Assembly: GCA_037976565.1 (NCBI GenBank)
Contig: CP137668.1
Coordinates: 29,527,373-29,591,372, forward strand
Reading direction: 5' to 3'
Origin: Mesocentrotus franciscanus
Taxonomy: Eukaryota; Echinodermata; Echinoidea; Camarodonta; Strongylocentrotidae
DNA: 64,000 nucleotides
In this document: positions 27,601 through 42,600 of the stretch, piece by piece
Layout of the letters: every line of letters starts with the position of its first letter
Position numbering within the stretch: the first letter of the stretch is position 1
Notes under the pieces: generated by a model
Seen by the model: only the letters and a program-made list of their open reading frames with translations
Told to the model about the DNA's origin: nothing
The model's database searches: none
Position numbers and translations under genes: made by a program

Positions 27601-30600
27601 TATGTAAATGGGAAACAAATATCCAACTCAAAAGATATTGCCAATCGTTTTAACAATTTTTTTGTAAATATTGGTCTGCCCGTGAAAAATTCCTTATCTT
27701 TAGGCAATACTGACAACTTTGCCAAATTCTTGCCAAAGCAAAGTCCCAATTCTGTATATTTTAAAGATGTATCTGAAAATGAAATTATTGATGTAGTAAA
27801 GAAATTGAATTGCACAAACAGTTGTGGTGTCGATGAATTCAATCCTCATGCCTTAAAGAATGTAACACACTATATTGTTACGCCATTGTGTTATATTTTC
27901 AACTTATCGATTTCTACTGGAGTTGTTCCCTCTAGATTAAAAATTGCTAAAGTTGTACCTGTTCATAAAAAAAGTGAAATTCATAATCTTGACAATTATA
28001 GGCCTATATCTATACTTCCCTAAAAAATCTTAGAAAGGCTCGTTTATAATTGTACATATAGCTATTTATGCACAAATTCTATTTTGAATGAAAACCAGTG
28101 CGGTTTTTAAAGCATACTGTGTCAACAGAAATGGCTGTTATTGATCTTCAAGATTATTTAATTAGTGTCTTTACTAAAAATTACATGCAACTGGTGTCTT
28201 CTTAGATTTAAACAAGGCATTTGATACAATTGATTTTCTATTTTATTATCTAAACTTGCCTGTTATGGGATAAGAGGTTTACCACTCCTCTGGTTCAAAA
28301 GTTATTTACATCATAGAACTGAATGTGTATCATTTAATGGTGTTTTATCTGATTATTCAGAAATCTCATGTGGTGTGCCCCAGGGGTCAATCCTAGGGCC
28401 TCTACTGTTTTTACTTTATAAAAATGACCTCCCATATTGTTCGGATAAATTGAAATTTATTCTCTTTGCTGATGACACCAATATCCTCTACACATCAAAT
28501 GACATTGGGTCTTTATATAGCACGCTAAATATTGAATTGCGTAAAGTATCGAATTGGTTCAAATGCAATATATTAATCTTGAATGCTGGAAAGTCAAATT
28601 TTATATATTTTCATTCCAAATATAAACCGGTTTCTACAGAGCTCCTCAATTCATATCAAATCACAATGGAAGATAACATTCTTAATCGTGTTGCTAATAC
28701 CAAGTTCTTGGGTATCTTATTGACGAAAATTTATCCTGGAAAACACATATATCTCACATTAATAAGATAATGTCTAGGAATACTGGTGTCATCAGCAAAC
28801 TCCGCCATACTTTGCCTCAATCTGTTCTCCTTATGTTATACAATACACTTATATTACCATTTCTTAGTTATTGCAACATTGTTTGGGCAAATACTTACTC
28901 AACCAAACTGCATCTTTTATATATTCTACAAAAGAGGATTGTAAGAAATATAATGCTATCTCATTATCAAACTCATTCAAGACCATTTTTTTAACAACTT
29001 AATATATTTAATGTTTACCAGTTAAGTAAATATATGTACATGTATGCAATAATTATATTTAAGAATAAAAAAAAGTCTGCTTCCTAAAAACTTATCCAAT
29101 ATGTATATAACAAACAGTGCAATACATAACTATGATACTAGAAATGAGAAGAAATATCATCGATGGTGTGTAAATACAAAATTTGCATCATGTTCTTGCA
29201 GACATCATGCACCTGAAATTTGGAACTTGCTTCCAACTAATATAACTTCAATCTCATTTTACAATTTTCATGTTCAGGCAAAGGATTTTGTAGAAAGGGC
29301 CCTTACCGTCATATCAGCCACTCTATCAGTCATCTTGGTCCACTCATAGCTAGTAATACCATGATCATCACTGCTCTTAGAACCATTCAGTGTGGCGAAG
29401 TCTACAGGGAGCTTGATCTCTACATCTGGGCCAGCCTGGGCATGAGGTTTATAGTCCTCCTCTATAACAATTACAAAATAGAGAGTATTATAAAAAACAG
29501 AAAACTATGTTTGCATGACATATGATATTGTGACAACTGCTCCAGGGTCAATTTCGTACACTAACTGAATTCCTAACTTCAATGCTGGAATGAATACTAT
29601 ACCTTTATACCCAAACCCTAAAATTAAAACCCAATTGTAACCCTAACTCTAACCCTATACCTTTGACAAAATGAGGGCCCCAGCACTAGTTACTAGAGCA
29701 AACATTGGATTTATTCTGTAAACGTGGTAATATTCGCGGTACATTAATTTTCACAGATTTCGCGCTTAAGTCGGTGTCCGCGAATTTTAGAGCTCGCGAA
29801 AACTACAAGCATGACTTATGCGTGTTTTGAACGGGCTGAATTGCGTGCAACGCGAATTTAAGAACCCGCGAATATGTTTTGGGGTCGCTCAGCGCGAAAA
29901 ATTAATCACGTGAAAATAACAGCGTTTACAGTATGGTAAATAGGGAACAGGAAGGGTAGTATCCACTTTTGACAAAATAATATAGGAGATTTTGAAAGAC
30001 AGAAAGAGATAAGAGTATATACAGGAATACCAAAAGAGATGAAACACTGAGTAATGAAGAAATAACATACAGAGCAGACAAAGGAAGAGATTGGTGAGAT
30101 AAACATAACTGCATCTCTTGTATAGCTTTGCATTTACTCAACAAAATGTTAATTCCAGTTTGACTCTCACTATACATGTATCATCATAAGTTCACTGATT
30201 TCTTTTTCTGGAAACATAAATTCCTTATTTCCAATTCTTACCCAAGCCCTTGCTAATTCAGCAACACTTGCTCAAGTATAGTACAGTTGTACATTAAAAA
30301 AGACAGAAAAGAGGAGAAATTATAAAATTACCTTCTTTAACAGTAACATTTGCTACGGTAGAATTCGAAGCTCCATCAAAATCTGTTACAGTCAACCTGC
30401 AGCAGGACAAAAGAGACATATCATATCTTTGTTACAATCAAACATTACACTCTATTGAAATTTTCATACACGTCTTGCTTATTATTAAGGAGACGCAATG
30501 GCTCAGTGGTAGAGTAGTGGTCTCATAACCAGGAGGTCCCGGGTTCAAAACCAAGCCGAGTACCCTTTGGTAAGGCATTAATCCTCATTGGGATTATGAC

Positions 30601-33600
30601 AGAGCATACAACATCCTATGCCCCCCTTCTCTCTCTTTCCCCCTTTCTCCCTACCCCCTCTCTCTCTCTCTCTCTCCTCTCTCTCCCTCCCCTTTCTCTC
30701 TCTCTCTTTCTCTCTCCTCTCTATCCTCTTCCCGCTTGTCTTCTATCCTTCCTTTCCTCCACCCCTCTTTCCTAGTCTACCAACATTACCATCCCCTACT
30801 CAATAATAGCAATACCACCAATACCTGCTTGATGAGGTATACCCCTGGTTTGGGAACAGTCAGTTGTAGAATATCCTGGTTAACACTAATCCCATGGTCA
30901 TTCAGTGGTCCTTGGACCCTGATTCCAGCTACAGCTTGCTATTCTACCCTGCACTCACCTACTTCAATCAACCACTAATAGTATAACTAACTGATAAAAC
31001 AACTATGATTCCAGATATAGCTTGCTATTCTACTCTGCACCCACCTACCCCACGTATCAACCACCTGTTCTCGATAATAGCATGGATAATGAGATACATG
31101 TAGTATAGTATAATAGTATACCTGATAAGATAGACGCCTGGTTTGAGATCAGTCAGTTCTAGCGTATCCTGTTCACCGCTGATCTCATGATCATTCAGCG
31201 GTCCTTGGACCTGATTCCAGCTGTAGCTTGCTATTCTGTCGTCATCATCGTCAGTACTCCCTGCAGACAGGAAAAGATTGTTAATATGAAAGCAAAAATG
31301 AAATTTCATTCATTATGACCACTGCTACTATTGCTAATACCACTCCATTAATACTACCACTACTACTACCACAATCATTACCACTTCCACTACACCAACA
31401 CCACTACTATTACCTACTCCCTTCTGTTCCCACTACCACCATCACCATTGTCGCTGCTGTTGCTACAACTACTATCACTCCCATTAATAACACCATTATT
31501 ATCATTACTAGAACTATGATTATGGCTACTTACACTACTAATATCAATATCAATACTGCCATCGCTAGCTGCAATACTGCTGCTATTGTGGCTAATGTGC
31601 CACTTCTGCTTCAACAACTGCCACTACAACAAGTACTGCCACTACCACTACTATTATACAAATAATACATACATGCATACAAGGTACCTTTGGAACAGTC
31701 TAACACCTATCACCAAGGGTGTTTGGATTGTTTCGAAGGTACCGAGTGTGGGTAATTTGACTACTGCCCGAACAAATGATGTGTATTATTTATTTTATAA
31801 GATGATGTTTTATTTGTTTTATAAAATGATGTTTTATAACATGATTTTACTAATGAGCTACGAGTTAGGCGAAATAAATGCCTTGTCACGTGTACGCTTT
31901 CAACCAATCATTTGATTAGGACCCGCTTCATCATCTTATAATACCATTCTAATAACTACTATTATGTGTTGACACCTACCTGATCCATCTAGTATGGTAG
32001 CCGAGTTGGGCAGCAGAACCACCTGCATAGCTGGTTGTATGATAGCTACTGGAGGCTGGTTGATCCTGGGTGGGGGCTTGACTGTCACATTGACCTGACC
32101 TGTACCTTCTGACCTGGATCCGGACACAGCCACTTTAAACTGGTAAAAACCGGCTATCAACTAGAGGGGGAAGAAAGATAGAAAAAGGGCATTACAATGA
32201 TATAGGATGGAGACGATGATTGGCAGGGTAGTGAATGACATTTCATTTTGAGGGCTTCATGTACTCCAAAGATAAATCAGATAAATCAGATAAATCACAA
32301 CTAGGCGTTGTGACGTGCGCCTGTAATCCAGCTAACAATGGAAGTTACAAACTGATTCAGCAGAGGACGCAGGTTCGAAACTGAGTCACGTCTTTCGGAT
32401 GGTGACGTTAAAGGTCGGTTCCCAGACGTAAATAATCATATCTGATTGATACACGTCTGTAAAAACCCATACACACACACAGATGAGACTTGTGTGTCTG
32501 GTTATTTCATGCATTATAACTACTAACAGAGAGTTTTTAAAGAGATTCTTTATCTATTTAGAGAAATTCTATCTTGATAGAGGATCATTTCCTCAGCCCT
32601 TGTTCATTTCTAACTCTAGTTTGCAGGAGTTTTAGTTATAAGGTTGTAGGGGGAAATTCCTGCCCTGAACACACTATTGCCTGAGGCAATCTATCTATGA
32701 TAACCTTACAAATGAAAATGTATACCTTGCTTGTGCCGGTATAATACTTCCAAAAAAACCATTAGTACACCAGTTTGAGTTCATATCATACCACATAGTT
32801 ACATTAGTTTCTAGAAACTTTCATCTTACAAACAGATTGAGTTGTAAGGTGCTAGATGTTTGAAGCAGGCTTCTTATGTGTAGGTATGGGACAGACAAAA
32901 ATAACTGCTATGTTCTCCACACCTTCTTAAACGACAGCTACCTAGTTTTTGCATCACAAACCAGATATATAAGGGGGTGGGGAAGAAAATAAAATTAGAA
33001 ATCAGCAAGGGTTTATTACTCACATTTGAAAATGTGACTTGTGGGTCAGCTTGTCCATTGGAGGTCATCTCTACGGAGCTGTCCTCCGGCTGAGTGACCA
33101 CCTGATACTGGTACGTGTAAGGCTGACCATCCGGAGGGTCATCTTGGAGGACAAAGGCATGCAGACTCACGCTGGTCTCGTCCGGCAGCTGAAGGGATTT
33201 GCTCTCACCCAACGAAACTATCAGCTGAACAACTGTGTGTGGAGGTATACGTCAGTGTCAAAAATACATTTTTTGAGATTATATAGTAAACTTAAGATTT
33301 TTGGAATGACAACTTCTATATATTACTTTGTTTTATACCACAGCTCTTTCTAAGTTTGAAGTTGTTAAAAGTTTTCCAGAGCTCTGTTCGAGTGTTCAAG
33401 TGCTACAATGACTCACCGCACCTATGTATTATTTTTTCCACTGGTACACATATGGACAGTGGTAGATTAGATTACTTGGCATGTATAAGTTTAACCACTT
33501 TAATATATTCAAAGACTTTTGTTCAAATAACGTTTACAAGATTATCGGTTGTGACATCATTCCCTGTACGTAGGACCATGTACGTGTTTTTCAGACAATA

Positions 33601-36600
33601 GAGACATGAGCCAGTAAAATGCTTACAAAACTGCTATCCACATGGGCCCTAAATAACATGAAGCCAAGCCAAAGTGAGCTTGATCAGTGATCTCTCTACC
33701 TTTACAAAACACACTACTGGGTATACATGTACTGTACACGTCTCTTGCAAGGCATAGAAAATGTGATGTAGCATGCACTGGGAAAAAAATAATAACCATA
33801 AAACGATTAAGGGGAAAATGCTTGGAAGAAAAATACTCAGCATATTTGCTTCGCAGGGATAAGAAGAAAGTCTTCATCAGAACTTTTCATGTACATCTTA
33901 TCTACATGTACTAGTCATGCGTTTCAAATTTGGAACTGATAATCTTAAGCTGCATAAAATACACAAAGCAAATAATGTATGAACTTCATATCTTTAAACT
34001 TAATACTCATGCACTATCAAAGACACACTAAGTGAATACACAGGCTGCATGCGTGTATTTCATTGGTTTAAATTAGCTCTAATCTTTTACAGGCAAAACT
34101 CTAAAATAACTAAAGTAGATTTCAGGTTGGCATTTCTTTATCTTTTTCTACAATCTTTCCTTCTGTTTTGCAAATCTAGCCCTGTGGAAATTTCAGAACT
34201 TTTAATATTTGATGTCATGTTCACAAAATACAAGGGTGGGCTTGTAGGTTATTTAAATGTACATGTAAGTATCACCAAAAGAACCGCCCCGTAACAAAAA
34301 TAATTCTTTAAAGCCATTGTTTAACAATGCCAAATCTGAGATGCATGGCCCTACATGTTATCAGCGTCTGTGATATGGTGTAATATTGAAAACCTTTAAA
34401 AAAATTGCGCTTCAAAAGTTCAAAATGATCATGAAGTGCCTCAAAAAAAGTAAAAATCCTTTGAGTGACCGGTTTTACCTTACTCATTTTCCCCCAATAG
34501 ACTGTAGTGTTATAAAAACCGTTGGGAAAACGGTTTTTGAAATTTCGAATTCAATCATAAATATCTTGATAATCAGAGGGGCGATCGGCTTGTAAACGTC
34601 ATGGGATTCCTGACTGACCTAAACGTTTATAATTATGATTGCAGCATGAGCTAAATCCAGGATTTTGTTTAGAATATGAGACAAAGATACACATGTACCC
34701 AATCCCTTTAAGGGTTTGTGGCATATACTTATAAGCAAAACTGATATATGTGTACACTGCCAAACAGCAAACATATTCAATCACTTTTCATACATTGTAT
34801 GCATTGTGGAACTGCTGCAAAAAAAAATTATTTGCATATTTACACATATTTGTAAGTGCCACATCATGCTAAGCTCAGTATATAAAAATAAATACAAGTA
34901 GGACCCATGTACATGCAAAACAAAACAAACAAAATAAAAACAAAAAATACTACTTTACCAATCGCATTTGAAGTTAGAATACTTTTAGGGTTAAAGCTAA
35001 TAGATAGACAGAAAAGCCCTTAATATTTAGAAAAAATACTTGGAAAAAGAAGCTACATGAAAGAGGAACGAAACTCACAGGGGCGTGTTCCCCCGCTACC
35101 TAATGTAGTAGAAGTAGGAGTAGCAGTGGTGACAGGTACTGCAGGAGATGAAAGAGTGGCGCTTGCATGGGGGGTTGTGGCGGGTTTTGATCATGCAAGG
35201 AGGGTGGAATCAGAGGTTTGTTTGTTACCGTCAGAGGTGTTCACAGACCCCTCTACTACACCACTTGATACTTCGGTACCTGCAAGAAGAAGAGATGGGG
35301 GGGGGGGATATAATGAGAAGGTCAATTTCTGGTAAAGGTGAGAAATGATTTGCGAGCTTTCTTATTCTTTGTATTTTACTTCAGAAGAATATCATAGTAA
35401 AATTAAATTGTCTACACCGACACCACATTGATTTTAATAACTGCAGAAAAATAAAGAGAAGCAGATCAGCAAATTTGGAGAAAATTCTGATGAGGAATAA
35501 AAAGAAAAGTAAAATGTTAATAGTTTTTTCTTTTACAACTTATGTAATAATTGCCCATTTTCATATTTAAAAAAACCTCCAGAAATTTTCTCAAACCTGT
35601 GCTACAATGTATAATTTAAGTGGTACATATTCTAATTAACTTGAAAATTAACCTTCCTTATTCCTCATCATGCTTTTCTCAAAACGTTTGGCAATTTCTG
35701 TGGTTTTTCCAATTTTCATTCAAAATGACTTGATATCAGACTGGAGCTCTCCATTAAGAACCACCTAAATTAATCTTTATACATAAATATATTTTGAAAT
35801 CCTGACAAAGGATGACAGGGGCTGCAAGACAACACCTCCCCCCCCCTTCATTTTCATCTCTGTTGAAAATCTTTATTTTCATTTAGGTAATTTACATACA
35901 TTTAGTAGCAATTTAATCAAGTAAAAAAAAACAATGGAATATCCTTTCAGGACAAGAGGTTTAAAGATAAAGACCAGTTCTGGTCATGCGATTGCATTGT
36001 GAAAAAAAAGGTTGTGGAATCGATCAGAAAAGGTTGATCATCTAGCATATAAGTATTGGTGTGTACTGCAAGGTTCTGGAATCATCAAAATGATAAGAAA
36101 TTTGGCCCGGTCTTGGTAAAGTTACAAGCACTGTACACAGAAAGATGTATATGGGACTACGCGACCACGTGCGATATCTATTTGGTCCCAATAGATATAA
36201 TAATTTACCAAATATATCAATTAGTAGGCGGTTTCCGACTTTCCCGGCAAAATTTGTATCATCACGTATTAGTCAAAACATATTCTTTCACATGATTGGT
36301 AATGAGAGCTTCCATTTCATTTTTTTGAGAGAGGGGCGTTTCCAAAACTGGTCTTTACCTTTAAACATATCTAGATGTATGCAAGAAAATGACGGATACG
36401 TTTTTAAATCTTCTGTAAATGTCTTTCAATTATATTGTCTTTGATTGTTCATGAGAGTATGGAACAGTTAGATTTCAGTATAGTTTCTCTCATGTAGCCT
36501 TTCGCTGGGACTTGTAGTGACAATCACACACAGCTTACATACCATTGGTTGTATCACTGCCATCCTTCTTGACAGGCACCTCTACTAAAGATGGGGTCAC

Positions 36601-39600
36601 CACACTATCTGTGACTTCCTCTTCTACTTCTGTTTGTGGTGGTGTCTGTAAAGGAAAAATATAATTATCATACTTTACATGTATATCCAAACAAGATAAA
36701 CCTGATAAAAAGCGTGTCAAAAGTGCATGTAAATATCATGTATTTAAGATTTGATCATGGTCATGTAAGTCATCAATTTGTTTATCAAATTATCATAAAA
36801 TGTAAAAAGCAAACATCCCTGAAAGATTAATAAAGAAGAATAGTCATTATTTTTAGTACATGGAAACTTAATACTGATTTTCAAGAGTATTGAGAATGTT
36901 ATTGATACTGATAACATTAAAGGGACTTGGTATCATTGTTCAGATGAGAGAAAATGGTGCTAAGGTAGTGACTTCAATACTAGATGTATTAGATTAAATA
37001 TAATCTGAAAGTTTGAGTGAAAACAGACCATTATTAATGATAAAAATTGGGATAAACTGATCTGATTGAATCCTTAATTCTCCCAACTATATTATTACAA
37101 TTTAATTACATTTTAGGTGAATTTAAATCGTCACAAAGCAATGAATTTTCTCTATATACCATTCCAGACATTTAAGTGTTGAAAGATTTTTAAAAGCCTG
37201 TCTCATGTCTTCTTTTCAAGGAAAAACGGTTGGGAAAATTCAAAAATGGTAGGAAGAATTTACTGTTAGAGGGTGTCGCACAGTGACGCCTTCAAAGAAA
37301 ACCATAAATATCTTTGTGGTTTGAGAATTTATTTCAGGATTTTTTTGCATGTAAGAGGGTTAGTACAGTAGAAGGCATATAATAAGTAACATTTCAAACA
37401 AAAATCACAGTTTTTTTCATCAACCTTCAACAATGTTACCAAGTCACTTTAAAATCATACAGACTACCTGCCAACATACATAATGATGATTTTTCTTCTT
37501 GCCTACTTTACCCTGAGTGATCTCTATACATAAGTATGACAAGAGTTTTAAATGTCTCTGTTTTCCAAACCATATTTAGAGTAATCTACTGATGCATGTA
37601 CTTACAGTGCCATTTAAAAGGAGATTGGGTCTTGTCGTCTGTGCAGATATAGGATCGTGCATGGAGGGCACACTTCGCAAAGAATCTGTTATGAAAGAAA
37701 GACAGCTGAGGTTCAAGTAACAGAATTACAATGTAAAATCTGGATGAAATTTTGCTCAGCATTGTTTGTTTGCGAGTGGAGATGGTGTACAAATTGTGTG
37801 TCCATAAATTTGAATAGAGTAATAGAGCATTTAGGTAAAATGTAAAAAATATAGAGACAATTAATTAATTTATCTGTATTAAATATTGGTTTAATTGCTG
37901 TTTTAAACTTCATTTATGATATTTTTTGTACACCAGTATTAAAACAAGATATTTATTTACTGAATATTTCTTCAATACAAATTTTTACATATACTTTACG
38001 TAAACGGTACATGTGCATTTTGTTCTTAATTGCTGTCACTGCATTTGTAGCAAATAATTCACTCACTCAGATGAACATAATGAAACTGTGGTTTAACATG
38101 CAAAGAAACACGTCAGTAAATGTGAGTGCAATGCAAGCAAGAGCTCATATATAGAAAAGCATGATTATTATAATGACATTCTCATTTATCTGCCAGAAAC
38201 TGCAGTGAAATGGAAGAGTTCATGTTGTTTGACATGCAGGTTTCATAAAAATAACATCTACCATTTGTATAGATGAATGATTTATTGTACCTTTGACAGA
38301 TTGGTACAATGTCAACGAGAAGGCATTGTGTAAAAAATAGATAAATATTGAATAAAATATTATAACAAATTAACAATATTAGTAATAACGTTTTGATTTT
38401 CATGTCAAACACTCTTTTGATTTTTACAACCAAATGCAACGGTTAAAGTGTGCATGCATATCAACAAACATATTTTGCCTGCAATTACTTCTGTATATAT
38501 TGTTAAAAGGATTACATCGTGATAGAGCATCCTTTGTGTCATGAAAACAAATATCTGTTTTATGGCATCAATGAAGAAAAAAATAATTGGAAAATAGTCA
38601 AATAATTTGAAAGGGAATCTTAGCTAGCTCAACTACACTATAAAATGTAATGATGTATGCATGGAGTTGTAATCCTTCAATATATAGTAATAAAACCTGT
38701 ATTATCTAATGTAAGTATGTCATTGTTTCACTTATCAAAGTCTAAGAAAAAATAAGTTTTAGCTACTATTGTACTTTTCAATCTTTGGAAACTGAATGGT
38801 GTGTGCGTGCTCATAATCTTTAAATATTTGTGGTGTGCGATTAAAGACAATCCAATTAAAAACAAAACCCCAAAAAATCATTTCTTAGAGCTGTTAAAAT
38901 TGGAGATGGCTTTATTAGCACACATGCAGGCGTGCAATACAAAGTGTGAAACCTAAATCACACAAAAGCTACAATGCCACTATAATTATTATTAATTATT
39001 TTGTGGACGGGGAAGAGGCAATCAATATGAATTACAAGTTTAAAATATATTTGATTCAATACTGAGGTGAAAGACCAGCATACATTTATTTTATCTCATT
39101 TGATAATACATTTTGAGACATTTCTGTTCTCTGGTTGATCCCCCCCCCCCCCCTCAAAAAAAAAAAAAAAAAAAAAAAATTGGACTTGGTTTCTCAAATG
39201 ATAGCTCCAAACCTAATGAGCAAAAGATGCAAATTCCACATGAAATGAAATATGGCCTACAGTATACTTCATATACATGTACTTTGAATGTGTCTGTGTG
39301 TTGTTAGTCCCATTACAGCATATTTCAATTTGTAATTTTGAATGCAGTTTCTAGTAAGATGCATGTGTATATCTCATTGCTCTCAAAGTGATCCATGCCT
39401 ACAGTACATCATTTGGAGAATAAATGAATGCATTAATTATAAAATGCAGGCTTGTACAAGCCTGCTTGACTATCTCTCTGGAAACTCATAACTTTAAGGA
39501 TAATCATATTTTCCATGCAATGATGCAGAGAGTTGAAGCAAAGGCACAAATCATCGACATAAGCAACAGAAGAAGAAAATCAGGCTTAAAGCATCATGCA

Positions 39601-42600
39601 ATCAAAGATAGATATTATCATCATTACCTTTACGTTTTCTTTTGAAATGCGCAGCTAGAATTCAGAAATGAAGGAAATATTCATACACTGGATATTCATA
39701 TGAAAAGATACTACATGTACACTGTACACTGTTCAAGACACACAGACATGATCTATGGTTTATCAAAAATAAAAAAATAAAAACATGCCATCATGCAAAA
39801 TCATCCAAAGCTACAGTGGAAAAATATTTTAATAGAAGCTCATTTTCAGTGAAAATCTTTTGGTAATTCAGCTTTGATACAAGGAAACTGAAAATATCAA
39901 TTCCAAGTTACTAATTTCAAATAGTAAATGTACATAGAAGTGAATGCCCCAATTAATAGTGCTAGATTTCAAAGTCTAACCACTGGTAACATTTTGTGTC
40001 TTCTCATATATACAATACGCCTGTATACACAGTGTCATTGTTTAAAATTACAGGAAAAACAGGAATACATGTAATTAGAACAATGGTTTTGGGTGATATT
40101 TTGGCAATTATTTTTCTTTTTTCTTGAACTATCATGAAATTATGAAGGGGATTCTTGCCCAAATTTTCAATTCAATTTCAGAATGGTAAAAAAAAAGAGG
40201 AGAAAATTACTAAAATTAGATTCAGAAGACGTAAACAATAATCAGGCACTATACATGTAGGTATATAAATGCATATATTTGCCATGAGAAATGCAGAAAT
40301 AACAAAACATACAATCTTTAATTTTTGAGACCTGGGGGGGGCGTTTCATCAACATTTGTCCGCCGACAACTGTCAGGGCCGACTAAATTTGACCAATCAG
40401 AGGCCTGGAAAATAGTCAGTGACAATAAAATTGTCGGTGAAAAATATATTAGTCGGTGAAAACCACCGACTAATTGTTTCATGAAACGCCCCCCTGTTTT
40501 AGAGGGGCATTGATTTCACCCCGTGATATTGCACTTGAAAAAGAACAAATATGACACATCAGAAAAATCTGTAGATATCCAACCAACTTACCAGCTGTAT
40601 TTCTACGTTTACTATTCATTTTGGATATTCCTTGCCATTTTCCCTTCCCAAGAATACTAGCTTATTGTCAGAATCTTATGTGTTATGAAGAAAACCTGCG
40701 CAGATTGTAAGGAGGAGGTCTAACAAAATGACACTATAAAGAAACAAACATGACCTATCAAGTCCTCTCTTGGCCATGACCAAAAGACCAGTATTTGAGT
40801 GCATGAACTATGTGTCTTCTTTAATACACTGGGTACATGTTATATCATCACTATCCAGCCTTAAATAAAGCACATCTTGCATGGTCAAGGCATTTAGAAA
40901 TTTCTAGGCTGTAATCAACCTAACTATCTGTATCATGTATGCATGGTTTCATTGGCATGCCGTGTGCGCATTCCTACCTGAGGCACATATGCCATCGTCG
41001 TACAAATCCAGACCAAAACAGAACTCGTCTACTTTGCAATCATTGTCGCTGTTGCACAGCTCGTAGTTGTCTAGCTCCCTTAGCTGGGGCTGGGAGGTCT
41101 GCGGTCTGCTGTCGTATCCTGCAAGAAGAGAAGGATTATTGTCAAAGAAATTTTGAATCGACTTTGAAATGTCCAATTTGAGCCAACTTTAGGTATGAGG
41201 AGATGGTGCACACCTTGTGTGTAGGAGGTATCAACAAATGATACATTCAAACAATCTAGTCCCATTGAGCATTTCACACAAAGTATTTCATATATAAAAC
41301 TATACAGAAAATATCCCAAATCAAAAAATTCCCTTGGAAGGATTGGCCACAGATGACTCATGTGATATAAAATACTTCCATCATGAAGAAAAAATGGATA
41401 TTGCGCGACAGCAACGGGGTGTATCCTCGATATACCCCATTTTACATCACCGTTTGAGGCTATCGATAGGCTGATCGCTGTATTGCCATTACAGCCACTG
41501 TGGCATTGACAGTGCTCTTCATGAGCGTACTGTGTGTGTATTTTGAATGAAGATGAAGAAATACATCTGAAATTGAAAATCAACTCACAATTCATCCAGT
41601 TGATTTTCAATTTCAGATGTATTTCTTTATAGTTCACATTTTCAGTTTTCAGAGAGATATAAATGAAATATACCATCTGTTATGAGGCACCGGTAAAATC
41701 TGGGAACTTCAGTGACTGATAAAGTGACTATTTTTTGGGACTGTACCCCTAAGAGAGTACTTGTAGTGCTATGCCAGTCACCTTTAATAGAGAATCCATA
41801 ATTTTAACCAGAGCCTCTCAGTGCATGGTATATTTGATCAATATCACGTGTGCATTGTACTGCAATCCGATAGTGTTTCAAAGGTTTGTATTATGTTTAC
41901 AGGTACTATCAGACCTTTTAATAGTTTGACTACTAAATCAACTGTTGAAAATATGTGATAATAGCAACAAAATTAGTCCAAAAGGTGATGAGAAGCAACA
42001 TTTTATAATTAGTCTTTTGGTAATATGACGAAAGCTATGATATTATGGTTGTTTCGTACCAGGGTCTGAGTAGAATATTAGTTTATTTCATTGAAAAGAG
42101 AAGTTTACTTTTTACAATAAAAGTTCATTTTTCTTTCAAAAATTCAGACATTTTTTATTTTTTTATTTCATAAGCCAAATCAATAACCAATTCAATCACC
42201 TTCATGACCATGTTCAAATACCAACCAGCACTTTTAAGATTCAAATTTACAATAAAAAGCTACACATTGCATTGATGACCTTGTTGTTTGCATGACACCT
42301 ATATATGTAATACATGTACCGTATTTGCCGGCGTAAAGGCCGCAGTATTTTCGGAAGAGAAAATATCAAAAAGTTTGGGTGTGGCCAATGCGCAACAACT
42401 AAAAATTCAGCGGTCAAAACAGCACGTCCATTCGTACATATGGGACTACAATGACTGTACAATGGTACAGGACATTTCTAGAATAACTTCACACATCTTA
42501 CCGACAATTTTATCTTGCACTGTTGACATGAAGACGAAAATAAACTTTATAAGTTATTTTACTAACAAAATCTACCGGTAGATCTAGATCTAAGTTTGTG

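Noticed and set aside
30488..30560. Possible tRNA gene
   Set aside because: Boxes A and B are present but the stems do not form a cloverleaf and a shared SINE tail follows; the same block recurs at 15553.
31315..31665. Thr/Pro/Leu-rich 116-codon ORF and its antisense Ser/Asp frame
   Set aside because: Degenerate CACTAC/ATTACC simple repeat in intron 9.
40590..40660. Second cassette exon candidate with donor GTAAGT near 40590
   Set aside because: The donor is good and a phase-compatible frame exists, but no acceptor with a pyrimidine tract could be found.
41080..41676. 198-codon minus-strand ORF reaching into exon 4
   Set aside because: Only its end overlaps the real exon 4; the upstream part is intron with no similarity, and a strong acceptor (TTCTTGCAG) marks the exon start.
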